Of a stretch of 64,000 nt of DNA, positions 1 through 8,415 are shown one piece after another. Location of the stretch: contig DATJTJ010000129.1 of the NCBI GenBank assembly GCA_035503515.1, forward strand, positions 46,624-110,623, given 5' to 3'. The notes beneath the pieces are model-generated. The model made no database searches and was not told where the DNA came from. It worked only from the letters and a program-made list of their open reading frames with translations. The position numbers were made by a program, and so were the translations under genes. Source of the stretch: DAIDKA01 sp035503515. Lineage in GTDB: Bacteria > Pseudomonadota > Gammaproteobacteria > Steroidobacterales > Steroidobacteraceae. Each line of letters begins with the position of its first letter. The first letter of the stretch is position 1.

Positions 1-2
1 CC

Positions 3-1013
3 TCCGGGAGCACGCCGCCACAAGCGTCCGCACCCATCGTGACGAAAGTGGTGGTGGTCACCACATTCGAGATCGGGGCGGATACAGGGGATGCTGCGGG
101 CGAATTCCAGTTCTGGCGCGAGCGCCAGAAACTCGACAGGCGCTTCGCCTTCGCCCATCACCACGATCTGTTCATGAACCCGGAAACGGGGGTACTGGGT
201 ATGGTGACCGGCGAGGGGACGGCGAATGCCGGATCGGCGGTGATGGAGCTGGGCATGGATCCACGCTTCGATCTTTCCCATGCCTACTGGATCGTGGCCG
301 GTATCGCTGGCGTCGACCCCGCGGATGCATCCCTGGGTTCGGCCGTGTGGGTGCGCCGCGTCATCGATGGCGACCTCGCCTTCGAAATCGACTCCCGTGA
401 AATTCCCAAAGGGTGGTCGAGCGGCATCTTCCCACTGGAATCCCATGGGCCGGAGGATCCCAAGGCCGTGCCGGTCGAAGGGCAGGTATTCACCCTGAAC
501 GCACGCCTGGTGGACTGGGCCTACCGGCTGACCCGCGACGTGCCACTGGGCGATGCTGAACCGCTGCGCAGCGCTCGCGCGCGCTACGTGGATTATCCCA
601 ATGCCCGCCGACCACCCTTCGTCCTGGAGGGCGATGACATTGCCGCCATGCGGTTCTGGCACGGCAGGCTGATGAATGATTGGGCCAATCACTGGGTGCG
701 CCAGATGACGCAGGGGCAGGGCAACATGGTCGTCACCGAGATGGAGGACAGCGGCATCCTGCTCGGGCTCACCTACCTGGGCCGAACCGGCAAAGTCGAT
801 CCGAACCGGATCCTGGTGCTGCGCACCGGCAGTAATTTCACCATCCCGCCGCCGGGTCGCAGTGCCGCCGAGAATCTGGCGATGGAGTCCGAGAGCAGCT
901 ACACGGCGCTGCGCCCCTCCCTCGAGGCCGCCTACCAGATCGGATCGAAGGTGGTGGCCGCGCTGCTGAAGAACTGGACCGTGTACCGCGATCGCCTGCC
1001 GGGGGCGCAATGA
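3..1013 (+). CDS. NUP-family purine nucleoside permease/phosphorylase-like protein (5' partial)
   Basis: The reading frame is open to the left edge of the window, so the N-terminus, probably including a signal peptide, is missing; the first visible start-like codon is GTG 39. The protein matches the purine nucleoside permease (NUP) family. Its motifs resemble the nucleoside phosphorylase fold: TGEGTANAG, an IVAGIAGVDP stretch, and a late TEMEDSG segment comparable to the purine-binding EMEG of phosphorylases. From that I infer nucleoside binding or cleavage in the periplasm rather than true membrane permeation; no membrane helices are visible. It overlaps the next gene, a close paralogue, by 4 bases (ATGA), so the two are probably co-translated. 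The family assignment is firm; the biochemical role is uncertain. Confidence 0.8.
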   Translation, partial: SGSTPPQASAPIVTKVVVVTTFEIGADTGDAAGEFQFWRERQKLDRRFAFAHHHDLFMNPETGVLGMVTGEGTANAGSAVMELGMDPRFDLSHAYWIVAGIAGVDPADASLGSAVWVRRVIDGDLAFEIDSREIPKGWSSGIFPLESHGPEDPKAVPVEGQVFTLNARLVDWAYRLTRDVPLGDAEPLRSARARYVDYPNARRPPFVLEGDDIAAMRFWHGRLMNDWANHWVRQMTQGQGNMVVTEMEDSGILLGLTYLGRTGKVDPNRILVLRTGSNFTIPPPGRSAAENLAMESESSYTALRPSLEAAYQIGSKVVAALLKNWTVYRDRLPGAQ

Positions 1014-2074
1014 ATCGCTGGCGCCCGCGGATACTGTGGGTGCTGTGCCTGTGCGGCTGGCAGGTGACAGGAGCGGTGGGTCACGCTGCCGTGGACCGGC
1101 CGATTGAGATCAAGGTCGTCGTGGTCTCGATGTTTGAGATCGGCGCCGATTCGGGTGACGCAGCAGGCGAATTCCAGTACTGGCACGATCGCCAGCAGCT
1201 TTCGCGGCGCTTCGCATTCGCCCACCATCATGATCTGTTCCTCAATCCCACGACCGGTGTGCTCGGCATGGTGACCGGAGAGGGCACCGCGAATTCTGCG
1301 ACGGCGGTGATGGAGCTGGGTATGGACCCGCGCTTCGATCTCACGCACGCATACTGGCTCGTTGCCGGAATTGCCGGAATCAATCCCAAGTATGCGAGTC
1401 TTGGTTCGGCGGCCTGGGCCCGGTATATCGTCGATGGCGACCTCGCCTACCAGATCGACGCGCGCGAAATCCCTCCGGATTGGAGTACGGGATTGTACCC
1501 ACTGCAGGCGAAGCGCCCGTTCGCTCCCAGTGCCAGGCCTGCGGAGGGCCAGGTGTTCAAGCTCGACCCGGCGCTGGTGCAATGGGCCTACCGGCTCACA
1601 CGCAACGTGCCGCTGCTCGATGATGCGCAGATGCAGCAGGCACGTGCAAAGTACACCGAGCCGAACGCCCGGCGTGCACCGTTCGTGCTGCTCGGTGACA
1701 ATCTTGCAGCCATGCGCTTCTGGGATGGCCGGTTGATGAATGACTGGGCCGACCAATGGGTGCATTTCTGGACTCACGGCAGGGGACGGATGGTCACCTC
1801 CGCAATGGAGGATAGCGGCACCCTGGTCGCGCTCACTTTCCTGAGCAGATCCCACCGCGTGGACAGCAGGCGCGTGCTGGTACTGCGGACCGGGAGTGAC
1901 TTCACGGTGCCGCCCCCGGGGCAGACACCGGCCGCGGCGCTGGCCAAGGAAAGCGACAATACGTACGCGGCCCTCGGTCAAGCCGTCGAGGCCGCCTACC
2001 AAGTGGGCTGCCCGGTGGTCGAGGCGCTGGTGCATGGCTGGGCTGAATACCGGGATCACCCACCACATCCGTAA
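1010..2074 (+). CDS. NUP-family purine nucleoside permease/phosphorylase-like protein, second copy
   Basis: This is a 354-residue protein with an N-terminal signal peptide (positively charged MNRWRPR, hydrophobic core to about residue 20, likely cleavage near GHAAV). The mature part is strikingly similar to the preceding gene, including FEIGAD.GDAAGEFQ, RRFAFAHHHDLF, GVLGMVTGEGTAN and the MEDSG purine-site-like motif, so the pair is a tandem duplication. The start ATG 1010 overlaps the upstream stop. The protein is probably periplasmic and lies at the head of a purine catabolic island, which suggests it handles nucleosides before import by the ABC system at 7279-11912. Whether it is a phosphorylase, a hydrolase or only a binding protein cannot be decided from sequence. 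Confidence 0.82.
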   Translation: MNRWRPRILWVLCLCGWQVTGAVGHAAVDRPIEIKVVVVSMFEIGADSGDAAGEFQYWHDRQQLSRRFAFAHHHDLFLNPTTGVLGMVTGEGTANSATAVMELGMDPRFDLTHAYWLVAGIAGINPKYASLGSAAWARYIVDGDLAYQIDAREIPPDWSTGLYPLQAKRPFAPSARPAEGQVFKLDPALVQWAYRLTRNVPLLDDAQMQQARAKYTEPNARRAPFVLLGDNLAAMRFWDGRLMNDWADQWVHFWTHGRGRMVTSAMEDSGTLVALTFLSRSHRVDSRRVLVLRTGSDFTVPPPGQTPAAALAKESDNTYAALGQAVEAAYQVGCPVVEALVHGWAEYRDHPPHP

Positions 2075-2087
2075 GGATCACGTAACC

Positions 2088-2103
2088 ACCCTCCCGTGAG
2101 GGT
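2088..2103. terminator. Hairpin between convergent genes
   Basis: A perfect 6-bp stem (ACCCTC / GAGGGT) with a 4-base loop sits in the 35-bp gap between the second NUP gene and the convergent adenine deaminase gene. There is no T-run on either strand, so it is at best a weak or Rho-assisted bidirectional terminator. Confidence 0.35.
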
Positions 2104-2109
2104 CCGCAC

Positions 2110-3138
2110 TCATGCGGCCGCGCCGTTTTCCGCCAGCAGCCGATCGATCTTCGCGTACCAGGAGTGCTTGAGCTGCGGCTCGATGAACGCGGCCTCGATG
2201 GAATTGCGGGCCAGCTGCGCCAGCTGCCCGCGCGACAGCTGGAGCGCCTCGGCCACGGCCTCGAAGTTCTCCTGCAGGTAGCCGCCGAAATACGCCGGGT
2301 CGTCGGAATTCACCGTCACGCAAACACCCTGCTCGAGCAGGATCCTGAGATTGTGATCCGCGAGGCTGTCAAACACGCGCAATCGGACATTGGACAGGGG
2401 GCAGACGGTGAGCGGCGTCCGCGCCTGCGCCAGGCGCGCAACCAATGCCGGATCCTCGAGGCAGCGCACGCCATGGTCGATGCGTCGGACCTGCAACAGG
2501 TCAAGCGCCTCCTCGATGTAGGCGGGCGGACCTTCCTCGCCTGCGTGAGCCACCGTCAGCAGTCCCAGCTCCCGGGCGCGCGCAAACACTGTCGCAAACT
2601 TCGAGGGCGGGTGCCCCAGCTCCGAGGAGTCCAGGCCCACGGCCGTCAGGTGCTCGCGCCAGGGTAAGGCAGCCTCCAGGGTCAGCATCGCCTCCCGGGC
2701 GGGCAGGTGCCGCAGGAAGCACAGAATCAGTCGGATTGAGATGCCGGTCTTTTGCTGCGCTTCACGCAGCGCGCGCGTGATGCCCTCCATCACCACCGCC
2801 AGGGGCACGCCGCGTGCGGTGTGGGCCTGAGGATCGAAGAAGATCTCTGTGTGGACGATGCCATCGGCGTGGGCGTGCTCGAGGTAGGCGCTGGTCATGG
2901 CGTGGAAATCCTCAGCCTCGCGCAGCACGTTGGCACCGGCGTAATAGATATCGAGAAAGGACTGCAGGTCGTGGAAATGGTAGGCGTCGCGCAGCGCGGC
3001 GATGCTGTCGTACCGCATTTGGATGCCATGCTTTGCCGCCAGCCGGAACACGAGTTCAGGCTCCAGCGTGCCCTCAATGTGGACGTGAAGTTCTGCTTTG
3101 GGCAACGCCCTGATGAAAGCCGGGAGCGAGAGTGGCAT
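2110..3138 (-). CDS. Adenine deaminase (adenosine deaminase superfamily)
   Basis: This zinc amidohydrolase should convert adenine to hypoxanthine. Visible motifs are the N-terminal metal pair in ELHVHIEGT, the catalytic HAGEEGPP, a second metal histidine in RIDHG, and NSDDPAYFGG carrying the metal aspartate. The FFDPQ.HT and GLDSSE.GHPPSKF segments match the Pseudomonas PA0148-type adenine deaminases better than classical adenosine deaminases, which is why I call it adenine-specific. I chose ATG 3138 (342 residues, MPLSLPAFIRALPK) because the frame upstream to 3192 has no family similarity. The gene is transcribed away from the permease/TonB receptor operon. A copy of its 5' end occurs near 15,461-15,543 (see findings). 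Confidence 0.85.
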   Translation of the reverse strand: MPLSLPAFIRALPKAELHVHIEGTLEPELVFRLAAKHGIQMRYDSIAALRDAYHFHDLQSFLDIYYAGANVLREAEDFHAMTSAYLEHAHADGIVHTEIFFDPQAHTARGVPLAVVMEGITRALREAQQKTGISIRLILCFLRHLPAREAMLTLEAALPWREHLTAVGLDSSELGHPPSKFATVFARARELGLLTVAHAGEEGPPAYIEEALDLLQVRRIDHGVRCLEDPALVARLAQARTPLTVCPLSNVRLRVFDSLADHNLRILLEQGVCVTVNSDDPAYFGGYLQENFEAVAEALQLSRGQLAQLARNSIEAAFIEPQLKHSWYAKIDRLLAENGAAA

Positions 3139-3425
3139 GGGCGAGACGTCGAACAGCAAGGTACCGGCAGCCACTGTACAACAAACACTCACGACGGCTG
3201 CGGCAGACCATCACCCAACGCGTGCCGCATTGATGTGCGTTCCGCATCGGTCCCGCACCACGACGGTGCCGGCTTGCCTGCGTTGTTGAATGGCGGCACT
3301 TGTGCTGAGGGCCTATCCATCGCGGTAGTTGCCCGGCGGATCCGTCCGCTGCGGCAAATGATCGCGCATCGGGAATCCGGTGAGCATGGCTCTTGCATTC
3401 AAAGGGCATGGATACACCATCGTGA
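3139..3425. other. Divergent intergenic region between adenine deaminase and the NCS2 permease
   Basis: This 287-bp stretch has no credible coding potential and separates two divergently transcribed purine genes, so it should hold both promoters. Near its right end is a nested inverted repeat at 3396-3428: outer CATTCA/TGAATG, inner ATGG/CCAT around ATACA. It overlaps the first possible start codon of the permease. It could be an operator or a translation-masking hairpin. I see no convincing sigma-70 promoter for the rightward gene. Confidence 0.4.
3173..3178 (-). promoter_or_regulatory. Candidate -10 box of the adenine deaminase gene
   Basis: On the minus strand this reads TACAGT inside GTTTGTTGTACAGT (3173-3186). 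It lies 35 bp upstream of ATG 3138, giving a leader of about 28 nt. The same 14-mer is present upstream of the oxygenase gene at 15530-15543. No good -35 match is visible, so the element could instead be an operator. Confidence 0.35.
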
Positions 3426-4856
3426 ATGCATCTTGAGGAATGCCCCACCCCCGGCATGGCCATGACGGGTCACACCATGCCGGAATCGGTTGAGCTACTG
3501 TGTGGTCTGGAGGAGCGGCCGGCCTTCCTCGATGCCCTCATTGTAGCGCTGCAGCACGTCCTGGCGATGTTCGTCGGCATCATCACCCCTCCGGTGATTC
3601 TGGGCGAAGCTCTGAAACTCCCCGCCGAAGATACTGCGTACCTCGTGAGCACGGCCCTGCTCGTATCCGGTATCGGAACCATCCTCCAGACGCGCCGGAT
3701 CGGCCCAGTCGGATCCGGATTGCTGAGCGTGCAGGGAACGAGTTTCGCATTCATCCCGCCGATTCTGGCCGCGGCCGGCACCGTGATGGCGGCGGGCGGC
3801 GGCGTCCGCGAAGCGCTGGGTGTCGCCTTCGGAGTCTCCGCCGCCACCGCGCCGCTCATCATCATCCTGAGTCGGTGCATTCACCGCGCCCGCCGCCTGT
3901 TCACGCCGATCGTCACCGGGACGGTGGTGGCACTCATTGGCCTCACCCTGCTGCAAGTCGCGGCCACCAATGTCGGCGGGGGGCTGGAGGCGAAAGCTGA
4001 CGGCAGCTTCGGGTCCGTGAAGAACCTCGGCCTGGCAGCCATCGTCGTCGTCACCATTCTGGTCTTCAGCTGCTGCCGGTCACGGCAGCTGCGCATGCTG
4101 TCGGTGATCATCGGGCTCCTCGTCGGCGATCTGATCGGCATCGCAATGGGAGGCGTGGACTTCAGCAATCTGCGCTCCGTACCGGCGCTTGCGATCCCAA
4201 TGCCATTCCGCTTCGGCCTGGGCTTTCGTCCCGAGGCTGTGGTTCCATTTGCGTTCACCTACGTGGTTTCGAGCGTGGAAGCCGTCGGTGACCTGACGGC
4301 GACGGCGGCATTGAGTGGACAGGCGGTCTCGGGCCCCGCGTTCACGGAACGTCTCCGTGGCGGGTTGCTGGCGGATGGCATCAGTTCGATGCTCGGTGCG
4401 TGTCTGGGGTGCTCGCCGACGACGACGTTTGCGCAGAACAATGGCGTCATTCAGCTCACCGGCGTGGGCAGCAGCTATGTCGGCCGATTCATCGGTGGGC
4501 TGCTGGTGCTGATAGGGCTGGTGCCTGCGGTCGGCGTGCTGGTACAGGCGATGCCACGCGCGGCGCTCGGTGGCGCCACCCTGATCATGTTCGGTCTCGT
4601 GGCCGCGGCGGGCGTGCGGATCCTGTCGGGTGCGCCTGTCAGCCGGCGCACGGCGATCATCATCGCCGTTTCGCTCGGCGCGGGACTGGGCGTGAGCTTC
4701 GTGCCGGAGTTGCTGAGCCAGTTACCTGCGCTGCTGCGCAATACGTTGTCCTCCGGCATTGCTACCGGGGGGCTGTGCGCCCTGATTCTCGACAACGTGG
4801 TGCCGCACGCCCATGACATCCCCAATAACCGCCTTGGAGAGCGCAATAATGAATAG
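3426..4856 (+). CDS. NCS2 (NAT) family xanthine/uric acid permease
   Basis: This 476-residue polytopic membrane protein of the nucleobase-ascorbate transporter family imports a purine base with protons. Diagnostic features are LQHVLAMFVGIITPP early on, the substrate-helix segment VVSSVEAVGDLTATA, and the NAT signature FAQNNGVIQLTGVGSSYVG. These resemble XanQ/UacT-type xanthine or urate carriers more than UraA uracil carriers. The start is uncertain: family N-termini usually lie about ten residues before the LxGLEERP motif, which favours ATG 3477 over ATG 3426, 3456 or 3462. Its last codons overlap the TonB receptor start by 8 nt, so outer- and inner-membrane steps are translationally coupled. 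Confidence 0.88.
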   Translation: MHLEECPTPGMAMTGHTMPESVELLCGLEERPAFLDALIVALQHVLAMFVGIITPPVILGEALKLPAEDTAYLVSTALLVSGIGTILQTRRIGPVGSGLLSVQGTSFAFIPPILAAAGTVMAAGGGVREALGVAFGVSAATAPLIIILSRCIHRARRLFTPIVTGTVVALIGLTLLQVAATNVGGGLEAKADGSFGSVKNLGLAAIVVVTILVFSCCRSRQLRMLSVIIGLLVGDLIGIAMGGVDFSNLRSVPALAIPMPFRFGLGFRPEAVVPFAFTYVVSSVEAVGDLTATAALSGQAVSGPAFTERLRGGLLADGISSMLGACLGCSPTTTFAQNNGVIQLTGVGSSYVGRFIGGLLVLIGLVPAVGVLVQAMPRAALGGATLIMFGLVAAAGVRILSGAPVSRRTAIIIAVSLGAGLGVSFVPELLSQLPALLRNTLSSGIATGGLCALILDNVVPHAHDIPNNRLGERNNE

Positions 4857-7263
4857 CCGTAAGGCAACTGCAGTCCTGACGCTGCTGGTCCTGGCAGGCC
4901 AGCTCGGTGGCCGAATCGCATGGGCCGATACTGACACGGACACCGCCGCCGATGCCGCCGGCGCTGCCAATGGTTCCGGTGACGCGCTGCAGGAGGTCAC
5001 GGTGGTCGCGCAGAAACAGAACATTGGACTGCAGCACGCACCCGTTGCCCTGACCGCCATTACGGGGGATGCCATGAAGGCGGCCGCCGTGGTGTCGCCA
5101 TTGGATCTCAACGGCCAGGTTCCAGGGCTGGTCATCACCCAGAGTGAAGGCTATAACCGTAGCGTCTCGATCCGCGGCATCGGCTTCAACGTCCCGCAGG
5201 ATGATTCGGCGCAGACTTCGGTCTCCTATCATGAGGACGGGATCTACGTTGCCTTTCCGGTGGCGTTGAACTCGGACTTCCTGGACGTGGATCACGTGGA
5301 GGTCCTGCGTGGCCCGCAGGGCACCGTGTTCGGCCAGAATTCCATCGGCGGTACCATCAACGTCATCAGCGTTCTGCCGAGCTTCGACGCCATCAAGGGT
5401 TACGGGGAGCTGGCCGGCGGTTCCTACGACCTGCTGCACGCCAGCGCGGCGGTGAACATCCCGTTCACCGGCAATTTCGCAATCCGTGCGGCATACGACC
5501 AGAACTACCAGCATGGCTTCGTGACCGCGACTGGCGTGCCGGGTTATTCGGGCGGATACGATCTGGGCAACCAGGATAACCTTCACGGCCGGCTGCAGGC
5601 GCTATGGCAGACCACCGAGGATCTCTCGATCCTGTTCCGTGCCGAGTACGCCCAGGCCCGTGAACACGAAACCGAAGGCAAGAACATCGCCGACCCGAAC
5701 CCCGACTTCTACCAGCAGAGTTCCGACTTTCCGGGGCGGCTCATCTACAATCAGCAGCTCGGCGGCGTGACCATCACCTACGACCTGCCGTTTGCGACCC
5801 TCAAGTCCATCGGCAGCTATCAGGAAGTCAACCATCACGGCGGCGTCAACGAGGATGGCATGGACCTGGACATCACCAGCGCCGTCCCGCAGCCGCATGA
5901 CGTCGAGTACTTCGAACACAATACCAAGAACCTGACCGAGGAGCTGGACCTGAGCTCCAAGCCGGGCGGGCCGGTGGACTGGATCATCGGCGGCTTCTAC
6001 CTGAAGGGTAAGACCACGGTCGCGTACGACCAGTACAATCTGTACCCGGGAGATCCGACCCTGAATGGGGTCGCGGATCCGGACATCCTGGGCGCACATC
6101 CGGACCTGAACAATCTGGCCGATCCGATCAGCAGTTTCCTGCTCGCGACCGATGTCAACGATGCGACGGTGCTCGGTGACCAGCTGTATTTCCAGAACAA
6201 CGGCATCGAGACCCGTACCTCGTCATCCGAATATGGCCAGGCGATCTGGCATGCCACCGACTCGTTGCGCCTGACCCTCGGTGGCCGGTACACACGTGAC
6301 CACAACACGACATTCTTCAGCGACTATTACAACCTCTTCGCTCCGGCCACCTTTGTGCAGCAGACCGCCACCAAGTTCACATGGCGGGCCGGCATCGATT
6401 ATGACCTGACGCCGGCGAACCTCGTGTATGGAAGCGTCTCCACCGGTTTCAAGCCGGGCGGCGGCAACATCTCCTCCTTTCCAGCCGTCGTACCCCTGCA
6501 GTTCGCGCCCGAGACCATAACCGCCTATGAGATCGGTTCCAAGAACAGCTTCTTCGACAAGCACCTGACGGCCAACCTGTCCGCCTATCTCTATAACGAC
6601 CGGAACATGCAGTTCCAGGCGGAGGATCTCATCAATTTCCAAGGCGGCGTCGACAACGTTCCCCAGGTGCAGGTCTACGGTATAGAGGGGGAAGTGGCGG
6701 CCCTCATGCCGGCGGGCCTGCGCTTCGACGGGAACTTCGCCTGGGAGAAGGGCAAAATCACCTCGCACTTCCTCGCCCTGGACAATGTCGCCGGGCTACA
6801 GGCGGATGCCAGCTACCTCACGGCATGCGACTACACCTGTTACGGCGACCTGTTTACCGGCTCCCCTGGCCTGAATGCGCTGCGCGAGACGGCCTACCGG
6901 GACGTCTACGGCAACGCGCCGCCGAATCTCCCCGAGTGGACCGTCACCGGCGCCCTGACCCACACCCTGAATCTAGCCGATGGTTCGACCTTCGTATCCC
7001 GCTTCCAGCTGCAGTACCGCAGTGATTACTCGGATACGATCTTCGGCATGACACCCATCTACCGGGCCCCGTCCTATACGATGGCGAATCTCTACTTCGA
7101 CTATGCCTACAAATCGAGCGGACTGGATGTATCCTTGGGCATCAACAACGTATTCGATCGTTTCGAGGTGGCATCGCGTTTCACCAACCAGTTCGGCGGC
7201 GAGACCACCCAGGTGTGGGCTCCGCCCCTGGAATTCGTGGTCACGGCGCATTACACCTTCTAG
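4849..7263 (+). CDS. TonB-dependent outer-membrane receptor
   Basis: This is an 804-residue outer-membrane active transporter. ATG 4849 was chosen because it is preceded by GGAGAG and gives a clean signal peptide (MNSRKATAVLTLLVLAGQLG, cleavage near AWA). A plug domain follows (LQEVTVVAQKQ, SVSIRGIGFN, VEVLRGPQGTVFGQNSIGGTINV), then a long beta-barrel with FKPGGGN and a terminal aromatic residue (HYTF). The barrel resembles FecA/FyuA-type receptors of environmental proteobacteria. The start codon lies inside the end of the NCS2 permease gene. Wedged between a purine permease and a nucleoside ABC importer, it probably imports a purine, nucleoside or purine-containing compound. The substrate is inferred from context only. 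Confidence 0.9.
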   Translation: MNSRKATAVLTLLVLAGQLGGRIAWADTDTDTAADAAGAANGSGDALQEVTVVAQKQNIGLQHAPVALTAITGDAMKAAAVVSPLDLNGQVPGLVITQSEGYNRSVSIRGIGFNVPQDDSAQTSVSYHEDGIYVAFPVALNSDFLDVDHVEVLRGPQGTVFGQNSIGGTINVISVLPSFDAIKGYGELAGGSYDLLHASAAVNIPFTGNFAIRAAYDQNYQHGFVTATGVPGYSGGYDLGNQDNLHGRLQALWQTTEDLSILFRAEYAQAREHETEGKNIADPNPDFYQQSSDFPGRLIYNQQLGGVTITYDLPFATLKSIGSYQEVNHHGGVNEDGMDLDITSAVPQPHDVEYFEHNTKNLTEELDLSSKPGGPVDWIIGGFYLKGKTTVAYDQYNLYPGDPTLNGVADPDILGAHPDLNNLADPISSFLLATDVNDATVLGDQLYFQNNGIETRTSSSEYGQAIWHATDSLRLTLGGRYTRDHNTTFFSDYYNLFAPATFVQQTATKFTWRAGIDYDLTPANLVYGSVSTGFKPGGGNISSFPAVVPLQFAPETITAYEIGSKNSFFDKHLTANLSAYLYNDRNMQFQAEDLINFQGGVDNVPQVQVYGIEGEVAALMPAGLRFDGNFAWEKGKITSHFLALDNVAGLQADASYLTACDYTCYGDLFTGSPGLNALRETAYRDVYGNAPPNLPEWTVTGALTHTLNLADGSTFVSRFQLQYRSDYSDTIFGMTPIYRAPSYTMANLYFDYAYKSSGLDVSLGINNVFDRFEVASRFTNQFGGETTQVWAPPLEFVVTAHYTF

Positions 7264-7278
7264 GCGGGGGGCGGTGAA

Positions 7279-8415
7279 TTGAATCCAGCTGCAGGCGACC
7301 CGGCGGTGCAGGTTGCACCGCCGGTCTCGCGCCGGAGGTTCCTCAAGCAGGGTGGGGCAGCCGGTGTGATCGGACTCGGCGGGGGCTCCGCCTTGCTTGA
7401 GGCGGCGGTGCTTGGCCAGATCAAGGTCGGAGTGGCGTTGGTGGCCCCTGCCGCGGAAGTGGGCTGGACCCGCCAGACCGTGCTTGCGGCGGAGGCGATC
7501 CGCAGCGCTCTGGGTGCCAGGGCCCAGGTCGACGTGATCGAAAACGTGTTCGAACCTCAGGATGCGGAGCGGGTATTCCGGGGCTTTGCGGCGTCGGGCC
7601 ATCAGTTGGTCATCGGCACGAGCTTCTCGCATAGCGTACCCATCGGGCGCGTGGCGCGTCAGTTCCCGCAGGTCAGCTTCGATTGCTGCGCCGGAGTCGC
7701 AATCGGCACCAATCTCGGCAATTTCGAGGCCAGGTACCATGAGGGAACCTTCCTGGGCGGCATAGCCGCCGGGAAGATGTCCAGGACCGGAAGGCTGGGG
7801 TTCATCGGCGGTTATCCGGTACCGGATATCGTCGGCCCGGCGAATGCCTTCCTGCTGGGTGCCCAAAGCGTGAATCCGGCGGCCACCTGTTCCATCATCT
7901 TCATGAATTCCTGGGAGGATCCGGCAAAGGAGAAGGATGCGACGCTGGCGCTGATTGCCAAAGGCTGCGACGTGCTCGCAGCCATGACCGACAGCCCGGT
8001 CGCGGCCCAGACTGCCGAACAGCGGGGGGTCTGGTCGCTGGGCTACGCCAGCGATGTCCGCAAATACGCGCCGACGCGCCTGCTGACGTCCATGATCCTG
8101 GACTGGAGCGGCATCTATGTCCGGGACGCTCGGGATATCCTGTCCGGTACCTGGAAACCGCAAAGCCGCTGGTGGGGCCTGAAGGAAGGTGTGGTGCAGA
8201 TGTCCGCCTACGCAGCGGCCATCCCGCAGCCGGTGCGGGCACTGCTTGATGATCGTCAGCAGGCGATCAAGTCCGGAACTCTGGAGCCCTTCGCCGGCGA
8301 GATCCGCGACCAGGCCGGAGCGGTGCGGGTGCCCCGTGGCATGGTACTCAACCAAAGGGACTCGCGTAGCATCAACTGGCTCGCGGCTGGTATGCAGGGC
8401 AGCCTGAAGGGCTGA
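7279..8415 (+). CDS. BMP/PnrA-family nucleoside-binding protein of an ABC importer
   Basis: This 378-residue periplasmic substrate-binding protein starts at TTG 7279, preceded by a G-rich ribosome-binding region. It carries a twin-arginine-type signal (SRRRFLKQGGAAG followed by a hydrophobic Gly/Ala stretch), so it may be exported folded. The body is a BMP-family (basic membrane protein, PnrA-like) domain: KVGVALVAPAAEVGWT, VIGTSFSHS, NFEARYHEGTFLGGIAAG and GFIGGYPVPD. BMP proteins bind purine nucleosides in characterised systems. The stop overlaps the ATPase start (TGATG), giving a complete importer operon of binding protein, ATPase and two permeases. Confidence 0.88.
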   Translation: MNPAAGDPAVQVAPPVSRRRFLKQGGAAGVIGLGGGSALLEAAVLGQIKVGVALVAPAAEVGWTRQTVLAAEAIRSALGARAQVDVIENVFEPQDAERVFRGFAASGHQLVIGTSFSHSVPIGRVARQFPQVSFDCCAGVAIGTNLGNFEARYHEGTFLGGIAAGKMSRTGRLGFIGGYPVPDIVGPANAFLLGAQSVNPAATCSIIFMNSWEDPAKEKDATLALIAKGCDVLAAMTDSPVAAQTAEQRGVWSLGYASDVRKYAPTRLLTSMILDWSGIYVRDARDILSGTWKPQSRWWGLKEGVVQMSAYAAAIPQPVRALLDDRQQAIKSGTLEPFAGEIRDQAGAVRVPRGMVLNQRDSRSINWLAAGMQGSLKG

